Below the pieces are notes generated by a model that saw only the letters and a program-made list of their open reading frames with translations, did not search any database and was not told the DNA's origin. This document shows positions 1-7,912 of a stretch of DNA of 32,100 nt, one piece after another. The DNA lies in assembly GCA_012033205.1 (NCBI GenBank), contig JAAUSO010000073.1, forward strand, positions 1 to 32,100, read 5' to 3'. Numbering within the stretch: position 1 is the stretch's first letter; each line of letters opens with the position of its first letter. This DNA is from Richelia sp. SL_2_1. GTDB lineage: Bacteria > Cyanobacteriota > Cyanobacteriia > Cyanobacteriales > Nostocaceae. The translations under genes were made by a program, and so were the position numbers.

Positions 1-1
1 G

Positions 2-67
2 AGTTGGATGGTACCAGAACCCGCTTGGGAAGATGAACCTTTAGACTTTTTACGGGAATACTTGTAA
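2..67 (+). CDS. C-terminal end of an unidentified protein (partial)
   Basis: An open frame enters from the left edge and stops at TAA 65-67. The 21 visible residues end in DFLREYL and are rich in Trp, Glu and Pro (WMVPEPAWEDEP), which looks like a real soluble C-terminus. Too little remains to name a family. It is followed at once by a heptanucleotide repeat tract, and the convergent glutaredoxin gene ends about 110 bp downstream. Confidence 0.45.
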   Translation, partial: SWMVPEPAWEDEPLDFLREYL

Positions 68-70
68 GAA

Positions 71-146
71 GAGTTAGGAGTTTAGGAGTTAGGAGTTAGG
101 AGTTAGGAGTTGGGAGTTAGGAGTTAGGAGTTAGGGGTTAGGGGTT
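71..146. repeat. STRR tract, heptamer TTAGGAG
   Basis: About ten tandem copies of a TTAGGAG-type heptamer with single-base variants (TTGGGAG, TTAGGGG) fill the space between the left-edge gene and grxD. A C/T-rich continuation (CCCTGTTCCC-type) runs to about 177. This matches the short tandemly repeated repetitive sequences known in filamentous cyanobacteria. The same heptamer, on the opposite strand, closes the window at its right edge. Confidence 0.85.
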
Positions 147-175
147 CCCTGCTCCTTATTCCCTGTTCCCTTTTC

Positions 176-499
176 CTAAGAAGCCATTGCGACTTCAACC
201 ATTTGCTGTAAATCACCTTTTTGGTAAAGTTCAATCAGAATATCGCTTCCACCAACGAATTCACCATTTATGTACACCTGGGGAATTGTTGGCCAGTTTG
301 AATATTCCTTGATACCTTGACGGATTTCTGCATCTTCGAGAATGTCAAAAGTCTCGTAGGGGACTGCCAAAGTGTTGATAATTTGCACAACATTGTTAGA
401 GAAGCCGCACATAGGCATTAACTTGCTTCCTTTCATGAAAACCATGATTTTGTTTTGCTGTACTAAGTTATCAATTGTTTCTTTAACTTCTGGTGTCAT
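176..499 (-). CDS. grxD: Monothiol glutaredoxin, Grx4 (CGFS) family
   Basis: This 107-residue protein has the normal length for a single-domain CGFS glutaredoxin. The active-site CGFS lies at residues 31-34, preceded by the family Lys in FMKGSK. The glutathione-binding TIPQVYINGEFVGG segment follows at about residues 71-84. Known members bind a glutathione-ligated [2Fe-2S] cluster as dimers or with BolA proteins and act in cytosolic iron-sulfur trafficking. The bolA-like gene lies 145 bp upstream on the same strand, which supports that partnership. An AAAGGGAAAC stretch upstream of ATG 499 can serve as ribosome binding site. Confidence 0.95.
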   Translation of the reverse strand: MTPEVKETIDNLVQQNKIMVFMKGSKLMPMCGFSNNVVQIINTLAVPYETFDILEDAEIRQGIKEYSNWPTIPQVYINGEFVGGSDILIELYQKGDLQQMVEVAMAS

Positions 500-644
500 G
501 ATGTTTCCCTTTGATTATGGTATTTTAGCTCGTTGACCGGCATTTTAAGTTAGAAGCTGATGGTTAGTAATATAGCTAAGGTGCCTGAAAATATTCATCG
601 GTATTTTCATCTGTAACTCATCATGCATAACCAATGATTGAAGG

Positions 645-902
645 TTATGAAGCGGCTGTTGTTTCCCAAGCTTCGGGAGTGTATGTTTTGAGTGCTAAAG
701 CGTGAATAGCTTCGGTAGACATAGCTTGTTTCAACGCAGCGTACACCAACTGATGTTGTTGTACTAGTCCCTTGCCTGCAAATTGCGATGAAACTACACT
801 TACTTGATAATGATCACCACCGCCAGTCAAGTCTTGTACTTGAATCTGAGCATCTGGCATTTGTGCCTTTATCATTTCTTCTACTTGTTGCGGACTTATC
901 AT
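645..902 (-). CDS. BolA family protein
   Basis: This 85-residue protein fits the small BolA/IbaG fold. It carries the [18 protein letters not shown] segment and the conserved late His before a VYAAL helix (about residues 50-58). BolA proteins form [2Fe-2S]-bridged heterodimers with CGFS glutaredoxins, and the grxD gene is next on the same strand. The 145-bp spacing means co-transcription is likely but not proven. The protein could equally be called BolA/IbaG; sequence inspection does not separate the subfamilies. Confidence 0.92.
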   Translation of the reverse strand: MISPQQVEEMIKAQMPDAQIQVQDLTGGGDHYQVSVVSSQFAGKGLVQQHQLVYAALKQAMSTEAIHALALKTYTPEAWETTAAS

Positions 903-1132
903 CGCAATCCCTACAAATTAATTTATTTTTTCTACACTTTATATATTATGTACAAATTTTAGACAATTTTAGATAGCAGTAATCAATTATTCGTTTATAA
1001 ATCAATTAGCTAAATGCTTGAAGAATTGTAGATATTTTAATCCTAGCACCAGAAATTCAAAAGCCACCGCCAAACTTTTAAAATTTAACGGTGGTATATT
1101 TAATAATTTTATCGTGAGTATAAAAAACTTAG

Positions 1133-1741
1133 TTATTTTTTCGGTGAAGAAGCGTTACCACCGCTTCTAGGATAAGGAGAATCAACAAAACCCAATTCAA
1201 ACAATTGTTGATAAGCTTTTTGACCTAACTCTCTACTGGGATTCTGACTTTTGATAATTTGTACTAACAAGGGTACAGCTAATTCTGGTTTATTTTGCGC
1301 TCTGTTTACTAATGCTAACTGATAGGTAGCTTCATCTCGCATTTGAGCGGCAGATAAAGCTTTTTGACGCTGGGAATCAGCAACTCTATTATCAATTCCG
1401 GCAAAGCTAGAGTTTAGTTGCTGATAGAAGTTTGATAGCTGATTGAAAACTAAACGTGCTTCCTTGAGTTTAGTTTCGGCTAAAGCGTAATTTTGCGAAG
1501 AAACAGCATTACCAGCTTCAGACATCAAACGCTTTCCACCGTCAAGGCTTAAAACACTACTTGTTTGTCCAGTGGGATTTATTGTATCAATACCATCTGG
1601 TTCTATAGGTTGTACAGGTTCCACTTGCGTACTACCACTGGGTAGTTTAACCTGAGCTAAGCCAGGTGATACCAAGCTCAAACTTACTATTACTGATAGT
1701 AAAGCAAGACTAATATTGGGAACAGTTAGAGCAAATTTCAT
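1133..1741 (-). CDS. Exported helical/TPR-like protein, cyanobacterial conserved hypothetical
   Basis: The ATG at 1741 gives 202 residues; a TTG 21 bp upstream is also in frame but less likely. The N-terminus (MKFALTVPN, then a Leu/Val/Ser-rich stretch ending SPGLAQ) is a Sec signal peptide with probable cleavage after AQ. The mature part has a Pro-rich linker, then a helical region of roughly 120 residues with Ala/Leu/Gln spacing such as YALAETKLKEARLVF and AVPLLVQIIKSQ, like degenerate tetratricopeptide helices. It is probably periplasmic. No catalytic motif is visible and no function is assigned. It is transcribed divergently from the protease gene, with about 170 bp between the starts. 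Confidence 0.72.
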   Translation of the reverse strand: MKFALTVPNISLALLSVIVSLSLVSPGLAQVKLPSGSTQVEPVQPIEPDGIDTINPTGQTSSVLSLDGGKRLMSEAGNAVSSQNYALAETKLKEARLVFNQLSNFYQQLNSSFAGIDNRVADSQRQKALSAAQMRDEATYQLALVNRAQNKPELAVPLLVQIIKSQNPSRELGQKAYQQLFELGFVDSPYPRSGGNASSPKK

Positions 1742-1912
1742 GGGGATAAATACTTGGGACAACTAAACTGAACGGGGATAGAACTGAAGGGTATCTTAAC
1801 TCTGTTTTGCTATGAAAACAAAGCAAAGCTACATACACTCCCATCTTTGATTTAGACTGAAAATCAAATCAACTGAGTTCCCACAGACACTACAGTCACG
1901 AAAATAGCTGTC

Positions 1913-4021
1913 ATGAGTACGAATGCAAACTCTCCAGAAAACTCTCCGTCGAATATACCTACTAGTAGTTTAGGAATGATTATGCAACGTGGTGGTGAAG
2001 AATTAGTTTTAGAGAAGGTTCCAGACCGTTTTACAGTTCGTAGTAAGACTAATATTCCGGTTCCACAATTAGCTCGAAATTTATTAGGTAGTTGGCGTAG
2101 TAGTATTCCTACTTCCCATTTAGAATTATTCAGGGTTGCTTCTACTAAGTTAGAGACGGCAATGTCCCAAGCCCGTAGTTCGACAAATGTTGCTTTTGCC
2201 AGTCATGTTTACCAAATTAAAGGTAATCCTGGTACGGCAGTTTATTTGAGCGACCAAATGACCATTCAATTTGCTTCTTGGGTCGATAATACCAGAATTA
2301 ATTCCATTGCGACAAAGTTTGGTTTAGTTCTTGACAAACCTGTTGATGGTCTTCCTAATACTTTTGTCTTTATTGTCGGACAACAAGCTACACAAAATCC
2401 GATCAAAATTGCTAATCAGTTACAAGGATTTTCGGAAATTTTAGCTAGCGAACCTAATATTATTATCCGTCAAGAATCTTATTACAAACCTCGCGACCCG
2501 CTTTATTTTCAACAATGGTATCTCAATCACAATGGTGGCAATCAATTGGCTCATGGTTCTCATATTTCCGTGGAAAAAGCTTGGGATATTACGCGGGGAG
2601 TTCGTTCGGTTGTTGTTGCGGTGGTAGATGATTCTTTTGATTTGAATCATCCCGATTTTATGGGTAGTGGAAAAATAGTCGCTCCGTTAAATTTAAAAGA
2701 TAAAGATTTTTTACCTTTACCCACACAAGAACAACCAAGTCATGGTACTGCTTGTGCGGGAATCGCCATCGCGTCTGAAAATGGTACGGGAATTGCTGGA
2801 GTTGCTCCCGGCTGTGCATTTATGCCGATTCGTACTAGTGGTTTTTTGGATGATGAATCTATTGAAGCGATTTTTGATTGGGCGCTTGAAAAAGGAGCAA
2901 GTGTAATTTCTTGCAGTTGGGGAGCTGCTGCGGTATATTTCCCTCTTTCTTTACGTCAACGGGCTGCTATTACTCGCGCTGCCACAAAAGGACGCAATGG
3001 TAAGGGTTGTGTAATTCTATTTGCTGCTGGTAATGCCAATCGTCCGATTAACGGTACCGTATATGAGAGTGGCTGGGTTAAAGATATAGTCACAGGTAAG
3101 ACGCGCTGGCTCAGTGGTTTTACGGCACATCCAGATGTAATTACTGTTTCGGCATCCACTAGTTTGAATAAAAAAGCCGCCTACAGCAATTGGGGTAGTA
3201 ATATTTCCATATGCGCTCCTAGTAATAACGCTCAACCGGGAATGTGGTTTGAACAAACTGGTTTTATTTATACTCAGCCAGCAATTGCAGCTTCACTTCC
3301 TGGAAGGGGAATGTTCACAACCGATCAATTAGGAGCCGCAGGTTATACCAAAGATGATTTTACTCCTTATTTTGGTGGCACTTCTGCCGCTACTCCGGTG
3401 GTTGCTGGAGTTGCAGCCCTGGTTTTATCAGCGAATCTTGACTTAACAACTCAGCAAGTAAAACGCATACTTGAAGAAACCGCAGATAAAATAGTTGATT
3501 TAGAACCCGATCCACAATTAGGTTTGCGTTACGGCAGTTACGATGATAATGGTCATTCCCAATGGTTTGGTTATGGTAAAGTTAACGCCGAAAATGCCGT
3601 GAAAGCAGCCCAGAAACTGCAAAAAAATGCCGCGATCGCAATTAAGAATATAGTAGGACGTAATAATGCAGTATTATCAATTCCCGATAATTATCAACAA
3701 GGCATCAAAAGCCCGATTATGATATCCGAATCTAGCAACGTCCGCGATATCCAAGTTAGCGTTAACATCAGCCATGAATTTTTAAGCGATTTAGAAATTT
3801 ATTTGATTGCCCCAAACAATCAAAGGGTATTATTACAAAGCCGTACTTTAGGTCGTCGTCAAGAATTACAAACCACTTACTCAGTGCAAACCCATCCAGG
3901 TTTAAAAAATTTACTTAATCAGTCAGCCAAAGGAAATTGGCAATTATGGATTATTGATACAGCACCACAAGATACAGGCAAATTAAATAATTGGCAACTG
4001 CTTTTATCAGTTAACAGTTAA
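1913..4021 (+). CDS. Subtilisin-like serine protease (S8) with C-terminal P-domain
   Basis: The protein has 702 residues. The peptidase S8 domain spans about 215-575: catalytic Asp239 in VAVVDDSFD, His277 in SHGTACAGIA, oxyanion Asn374 in FAAGNAN and Ser491 in FGGTSAATP. A proprotein-convertase P-domain (about 590-700) follows, ending in the typical GNWQLWIIDTAPQDTGKLNN segment. The order resembles the calcium-dependent protease PrcA of Anabaena. Residues 1-214 form a propeptide-like region, and no Sec signal peptide is seen, so the enzyme may be intracellular. The residues after the catalytic Asp are DS where many subtilases have TG. The last residues, SVNS, and the stop codon lie in an AGTTAAC heptamer repeat. 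Confidence 0.93.
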   Translation: MSTNANSPENSPSNIPTSSLGMIMQRGGEELVLEKVPDRFTVRSKTNIPVPQLARNLLGSWRSSIPTSHLELFRVASTKLETAMSQARSSTNVAFASHVYQIKGNPGTAVYLSDQMTIQFASWVDNTRINSIATKFGLVLDKPVDGLPNTFVFIVGQQATQNPIKIANQLQGFSEILASEPNIIIRQESYYKPRDPLYFQQWYLNHNGGNQLAHGSHISVEKAWDITRGVRSVVVAVVDDSFDLNHPDFMGSGKIVAPLNLKDKDFLPLPTQEQPSHGTACAGIAIASENGTGIAGVAPGCAFMPIRTSGFLDDESIEAIFDWALEKGASVISCSWGAAAVYFPLSLRQRAAITRAATKGRNGKGCVILFAAGNANRPINGTVYESGWVKDIVTGKTRWLSGFTAHPDVITVSASTSLNKKAAYSNWGSNISICAPSNNAQPGMWFEQTGFIYTQPAIAASLPGRGMFTTDQLGAAGYTKDDFTPYFGGTSAATPVVAGVAALVLSANLDLTTQQVKRILEETADKIVDLEPDPQLGLRYGSYDDNGHSQWFGYGKVNAENAVKAAQKLQKNAAIAIKNIVGRNNAVLSIPDNYQQGIKSPIMISESSNVRDIQVSVNISHEFLSDLEIYLIAPNNQRVLLQSRTLGRRQELQTTYSVQTHPGLKNLLNQSAKGNWQLWIIDTAPQDTGKLNNWQLLLSVNS

Positions 4022-4030
4022 CAGTTAACA
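4009..4030. repeat. AGTTAAC heptamer triplet overlapping the protease stop codon
   Basis: Three tandem AGTTAAC units begin inside the last codons of the S8 protease and run past its TAA stop at 4019-4021. The repeat therefore supplies the C-terminal residues and the terminator codon. Confidence 0.8.
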
Positions 4031-4069
4031 ATAATTAGTTGGTATGCTTCAACAATTAACAACTATCAA

Positions 4070-5002
4070 CTAACTTTCTATGTGTACAAAACCACTACTA
4101 GCTAAATCATCATATTGATAGTTAAGTTGTTGAAGTGCATGATACAAATCATCTGTAAGACTTTTCGCATCTTGCTTGATGCTGCCTTGAGCATAGTCAG
4201 AAACTTTGATTGGTGAACCGATGCTAATGCTCACATCGCTACCCCAACTGGGATAAGGGTGACTGTAATTAAAACAAATCGGTACAATTTTCACTCCTAA
4301 ACCGGGGTGAGATGATTCAGCGCTCATTGCCAAACGAGCAATTCCTGGTTTGAGCAGGTGAACATCGCGATCGCGAAAAATACCGCCTTCAGGATAAATA
4401 ACTAACATTTCGCCACGTAGAAGCAATTCTACAGTATGACGAAGAGTTGTAATTGAAGGACGTTTGGCATTTATGGGAAATCCTCCTAAACGCCGCACAA
4501 ACCAGCCTTGAAAACCTTGACATTCGGTACTTGTAACCATAAAACGCAAATCTCGTCCGGTAATATAACGTCCGGTTGCATAAGGTAAAAGCAGCGAATC
4601 CCAACGGGCTTTATGAGTAGGAGCTAAAATTACAGGACCACTTTTAGGTAAATTTTCCTGTCCTGTAATTGTGATTTGGCTGAAATACAAAGGCAAAAGT
4701 ATATTTCCTGCCAATAGGTAAGTTAAAGAACTTAACCAAGGAGAAATTCGCGAATCAGTATCAGCCAACTTAGTATTTTTTTTAACACCCTTTGACCAGA
4801 TATTCAGTAGGTCTGGCTTGAGAAAAGTTGGATTTGTTGCTTCTTCCTTGTCTGGCTCAATCAATGAGTCCGAAGCCCTATCGCTTGAGGAAAAATCTTT
4901 TGGACGGGGATTTAAACTCTGTCCAAAACCTAAACTATTGCCTCTTGCCTTTTGCCTTTTGCCTTTCACGGTATCAAATATTGAATCAAATTCCATCATC
5001 AC
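4070..5002 (-). CDS. PlsC-type 1-acyl-sn-glycerol-3-phosphate acyltransferase
   Basis: The protein has 310 residues from GTG 5002; ATG 4999 and 4996 are alternative starts. The acyltransferase HX4D motif is H130-KARW-D135. A second block FVRRLGGFPINAKR lies at about 168-181 and YPEGGI at 203-208, as in the PlsC/LPLAT family that acylates lysophosphatidate at sn-2 or related acceptors. A hydrophobic stretch at about 90-108 probably anchors it at a membrane. Residues 1-85 are an unusual polar extension. Within it KGKRQKARGN (13-22) is encoded by a TTGCCTT heptamer repeat read on the minus strand. Several such paralogues exist in cyanobacteria, so the exact substrate is open. Confidence 0.88.
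   Translation of the reverse strand: MMMEFDSIFDTVKGKRQKARGNSLGFGQSLNPRPKDFSSSDRASDSLIEPDKEEATNPTFLKPDLLNIWSKGVKKNTKLADTDSRISPWLSSLTYLLAGNILLPLYFSQITITGQENLPKSGPVILAPTHKARWDSLLLPYATGRYITGRDLRFMVTSTECQGFQGWFVRRLGGFPINAKRPSITTLRHTVELLLRGEMLVIYPEGGIFRDRDVHLLKPGIARLAMSAESSHPGLGVKIVPICFNYSHPYPSWGSDVSISIGSPIKVSDYAQGSIKQDAKSLTDDLYHALQQLNYQYDDLASSGFVHIES
4938..4966. repeat. TTGCCTT heptamer repeat inside the plsC-like coding region
   Basis: Four tandem TTGCCTT/TTGCCTC units lie inside the open frame of the acyltransferase and encode basic residues 13-22 on the minus strand. This is an STRR tract within coding sequence. Confidence 0.8.
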
Positions 5003-5115
5003 GGTGACTGCTGAATATTGAGTGAATCAAAATGTAAACAATTCTTGATTAGTAACACCGTAGATTTTCTGCCCCGATTTGTGTAGCACTAACTGGACAG
5101 TTTTACCTCTGTCCT

Positions 5116-5601
5116 TTAAGTTATGCTATGTCGCCGATTAGCAAACCAAGTTTGTAACTGTTGGCGACACTCAGATTCTAAAATGCCTCCAATTACACGC
5201 AAACGGTGATTAGAAGCCGCACTATCAGGAATGTTGGCAACTGTGCGAATCGCCCCAGTTTTCGGGTCATCTACTCCATAGATTAGTAGACCTACACGGG
5301 CTTGGACAATAGCACCAGCACACATCGGACAAGGTTCGAGAGTAACGTAGAGAGTACATTCATGTAATCGCCAATTTTGTAACCTGCGCGTTGCTTCACG
5401 TATAGCGAGGATTTCCGCATGAGCGGTAGGATCATTGTCGCGTTGTTTTCTATTTTCACATAAAGCAATTGCATTTTCAGATGAATCAATAATAACAGCG
5501 CCCACAGGAACTTCACCCGCTTCTCCAGCCGATTCGGAAAGCTTTAATGCTTGTGCCATCCACTTTCTGTGTATCAGATATTCGGAATAGCTACTTAACA
5601 T
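5116..5601 (-). CDS. tadA: tRNA-specific adenosine deaminase TadA
   Basis: This 161-residue cytidine-deaminase-fold enzyme has the zinc and proton-transfer motif H61-A-E63 and the PCPMC motif with C91 and C94. TadA converts A34 to inosine in the anticodon of tRNA-Arg(ACG), which is essential for decoding CGN codons. Length and the motifs GEVPVGAV and TLYVTLEPCPMCAGAI match bacterial TadA well. It stands alone on the minus strand; the upstream region is filled by an STRR tract and a MITE-like element, so its promoter must lie within or beside those. Confidence 0.94.
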   Translation of the reverse strand: MLSSYSEYLIHRKWMAQALKLSESAGEAGEVPVGAVIIDSSENAIALCENRKQRDNDPTAHAEILAIREATRRLQNWRLHECTLYVTLEPCPMCAGAIVQARVGLLIYGVDDPKTGAIRTVANIPDSAASNHRLRVIGGILESECRQQLQTWFANRRHSIT

Positions 5602-5618
5602 ATTCTTAATGTGAAAGT

Positions 5619-5713
5619 TAGTTGTTAGTAGATAGTGGTTAGTTGTTGGTGGTTAGTTGTTAGTAGATAGTTGTTAGTTGTTAGTTGTTAGTGGTTAGTT
5701 GTGTGGGTTAGTT
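5619..5713. repeat. STRR tract, GTTAGTT/GTTAGTA heptamers
   Basis: A run of imperfect heptamers (GTTAGTT, GTTAGTA, GATAGTT, GTGGTTA variants) lies upstream of tadA and starts about 20 bp from its ATG. Confidence 0.75.
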
Positions 5714-5793
5714 TTAGAGTGTGTGACTAGGGTGTTGACTTTGATAGTATTTTCCTGCTTTTTATTTATGCAACTTTTATGTCAGTTATAATC

Positions 5794-5956
5794 CAATACG
5801 GTTCAGTTAAAGTCAAAAACCTTGATATATGTAGGTTGGGTTGAGGAGCGTTCACCGCTAGGTGTGCCGGAGGCACAACCCAACAAACCCGCCTTGTAGG
5901 TTGGGTTGAGGCTCTGCGAAACCCAACCTACAATTTTCCTTAACTAAACCGTATTG
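5794..5956. mobile_element. MITE-like element with terminal inverted repeats and 10-bp flanking duplication
   Basis: The 163-bp element begins CAATACGGTTCAGTTAAAG and ends with CCTTAACTAAACCGTATTG. The outer 10 bp are perfect inverted repeats and 17 of the outer 19 positions match. Perfect 10-bp direct repeats AGTTATAATC sit directly outside both ends (5784-5793 and 5957-5966), as a target-site duplication would. The interior holds a second set of inverted repeats (GTAGGTTGGGTT and AACCCAACCTAC). There is no coding capacity. A 10-bp duplication would fit mobilisation by an IS4-like transposase, which is inference. Confidence 0.8.
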
Positions 5957-6014
5957 AGTTATAATCGCAACACTTTCAACCTCACCCCGTCCTACGGACT
6001 GTAATCCATAAAAG

Positions 6015-6042
6015 TTGTCAACTGTCAACTGTCAACTGTCAC
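6015..6042. repeat. GTCAACT heptamer repeat overlapping the end of grxC
   Basis: Tandem GTCAACT units span the 3' end of the glutaredoxin gene. Read on the minus strand they encode its last residues (VDS) and the TGA stop at 6027-6025, then continue downstream. Confidence 0.78.
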
Positions 6043-6348
6043 TGCTTGATTCAACATTGGATCGAGTTGACCTTGAGTATCTAGTTGATACAAATCATCG
6101 CAACCGCCAACGTGTTGATTATTAATAAAAATCTGCGGTACTGTGCGTCGTCCATTGGCACGTTCAGCCATTGCAGTTCTAGCTGTTGCGTCTCCATCAA
6201 TTTTATATTCAGTAAATTTAACGCCTTTCCACCACAAAAGCATTTTTGCACGAATACAGTAAGGACAAGTCTGCCAAGTATAAATTTCTACATTTGCTTT
6301 GATTTGTTCGGGATGGCGACCTAAAAGCGGGTTAAGAAAGTCGAACAT
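6025..6348 (-). CDS. grxC: Dithiol glutaredoxin, Grx3/GrxC type
   Basis: This 107-residue thioredoxin-fold protein has the dithiol active site C28-P-Y-C31. The glutathione-binding region RRTVPQIFINNQHVGGCDDLY follows, with the cis-Pro in TVP. It reduces disulfides and glutathione mixed disulfides using glutathione. The first 18 residues (MFDFLNPLLGRHPEQIKA) extend beyond the classical domain; I recall similar leaders on cyanobacterial homologues. It is distinct from the CGFS glutaredoxin at 176-499. Its C-terminus is encoded by an STRR repeat. Confidence 0.94.
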   Translation of the reverse strand: MFDFLNPLLGRHPEQIKANVEIYTWQTCPYCIRAKMLLWWKGVKFTEYKIDGDATARTAMAERANGRRTVPQIFINNQHVGGCDDLYQLDTQGQLDPMLNQAVTVDS

Positions 6349-6665
6349 GATATTTTTTAAGGCTATTTAACGGCGAATAACTTAAATATAGGACTCAGCG
6401 GTATCTGGTGCTAAAAACAAAAATTTTGTCTATGAACCGGGTTTATGCAGCGTGAGTTTTAAATAAATTTTAGCGAAAATACTGAGTAAATATAGTCAGC
6501 AGGGCAAACCTTCCACCACCCACTTTCACTTTTAAGCAGCAAAACTTAACACAAACCCCAGTCAAGATAGATTTCCACTGGTATACGCCCTTTGGTAGAC
6601 TTAATAACTGATATCGCAATTCGCATTCTACCGCGAATGGCCAAGCAATTGAGAGGGCAGACTTC
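6349..6665. other. Intergenic region between divergent grxC and glpX
   Basis: No ORF is credible in these 317 bp. It must contain the divergent promoters. A small dyad ATTCGC/GCGAAT with an 8-nt loop lies at 6619-6638, about 28 bp before the glpX start. GAGAGGG at 6650-6656 is the likely ribosome binding site of the GTG start at 6666. Nothing else stands out. Confidence 0.4.
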
Positions 6666-7703
6666 GTGGAAAATACTCTTGGGTTAGAAATTATTGAAGT
6701 AGTAGAACTAGCGGCGATCGCTAGTTCTCGGTGGATGGGTAAAGGAGAGAAGAATACCGCAGATCAAGTGGCTGTAGAAGCTATGCGGGAAAGAATGAAC
6801 AAAATCTATATGCGCGGACGCATTGTGATTGGAGAAGGGGAACGGGATGAAGCTCCCATGCTTTACATTGGTGAAGAAGTGGGAATTTGTACTCGTGAAG
6901 ATGCGAAAAATTACTGTAACCCCGACGAATTAGTTGAGATTGATATTGCAGTTGACCCTTGTGAAGGTACTAACCTAGTAGCATATGGTCAAAATGGCTC
7001 TATGGCTGTATTGGCAATTTCGGAAAAAGGCGGGTTATTTGCAGCACCCGACTTTTATATGAAAAAGCTCGCAGCACCAGCACAAGCACGGGGTAAAGTC
7101 GATATCAATAAATCTGCCACCGAAAACCTGAAAATTCTATCGGAATGTTTGAATCGTTCCGTTGAAGAATTAGTAGTAGTAGTGATGGATCGTCCCCGTC
7201 ACACAGAATTAATTGCCGAAATTCGCGCTGCTGGTGCAAGAGTACGCTTAATTAGCGACGGTGACGTTTCTGCGGCTATTTCCTGCGGTTTTGCCGGAAC
7301 TAATATTCATGCACTAATGGGTATTGGTGCAGCACCCGAAGGTGTAATTTCTGCTGCTGCAATGCGTTGCTTGGGCGGTCACTTTCAAGGACAATTGATC
7401 TACGATCCAGAAGTAGTGCAAACAGGTTTAATTGGCGAAAGCAGAGAAGGTAATCTTGCCAGACTCAAAGAAATGGGTATTAATGACCCAGATAAATGTT
7501 ACAACGCTGAAGAACTAGCTTGCGGTGAAAACGTACTCTTTGCAGCTTGCGGTATTACTCCCGGTACTTTAATGGAGGGAGTTCGTTTCTTCCACGGAGG
7601 TGCTAGAACTCAAAGCTTAGTAATTTCCAGCCAATCCAAAACAGCCCGGTTTGTTGACACCATTCATATGTTCGATAGTCCACAAACCCTTAATCTGAAG
7701 TAA
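6666..7703 (+). CDS. glpX: Class II fructose-1,6-bisphosphatase / sedoheptulose-1,7-bisphosphatase
   Basis: This 345-residue GlpX-type phosphatase matches the usual cyanobacterial length. Visible metal and substrate motifs are D33 in [19 protein letters not shown] at 56-64 and AVDPCEGT around D97-E100. In cyanobacteria this bifunctional enzyme hydrolyses fructose-1,6- and sedoheptulose-1,7-bisphosphate in the Calvin-Benson cycle and is usually redox-regulated. The start is GTG, supported by GAGAGGG ten bases upstream and by the family N-terminus [14 protein letters not shown]. An STRR tract follows directly after the stop. Confidence 0.96.
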   Translation: MENTLGLEIIEVVELAAIASSRWMGKGEKNTADQVAVEAMRERMNKIYMRGRIVIGEGERDEAPMLYIGEEVGICTREDAKNYCNPDELVEIDIAVDPCEGTNLVAYGQNGSMAVLAISEKGGLFAAPDFYMKKLAAPAQARGKVDINKSATENLKILSECLNRSVEELVVVVMDRPRHTELIAEIRAAGARVRLISDGDVSAAISCGFAGTNIHALMGIGAAPEGVISAAAMRCLGGHFQGQLIYDPEVVQTGLIGESREGNLARLKEMGINDPDKCYNAEELACGENVLFAACGITPGTLMEGVRFFHGGARTQSLVISSQSKTARFVDTIHMFDSPQTLNLK

Positions 7704-7867
7704 AAAGTTAGGAGTTAGGAATTAGGAGTTGTAGAGACGTAGCAATGCTACGTCTGTACCGGAGTTAGGAATTAGGAGTTAGGAGTTAGAAGTTAGCAGT
7801 TAGGAATTGTTTAACCTTTAACCTCTAACCTTTAACCTTTAACCTCTAACCTCTAACCTTTAACCTT
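7704..7867. repeat. Double STRR tract between glpX and hemA with an inserted palindrome
   Basis: The first block (7704-7806) is TTAGGAG/TTAGGAA heptamers. The second (7810-7867) is CCTTTAA/CCTCTAA heptamers in a different register and base composition. A 29-bp palindrome (7731-7759) interrupts the first block. Together they fill nearly all of the glpX-hemA spacer, leaving about 45 bp before the hemA start. Confidence 0.85.
7731..7759. repeat. Dispersed palindrome, GAGACGT family, copy 1
   Basis: GTAGAGACGTAG, a CAATG loop, and CTACGTCTGTAC form a near-perfect hairpin inserted in an STRR tract. Related palindromes occur at 14685-14716 and 31362-31387, so this is a small dispersed repeat family within the window. 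Confidence 0.75.
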
Positions 7868-7912
7868 TTTTATCAATTATCAATAAATAGTTAGTAATTA
7901 CCATTTTAAGTA

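Noticed and set aside
71-146. Possible CRISPR array in the tandem repeats at the left edge
   Set aside because: The units are contiguous 7-bp repeats with no unique spacers and no cas genes in the window; they are STRRs.
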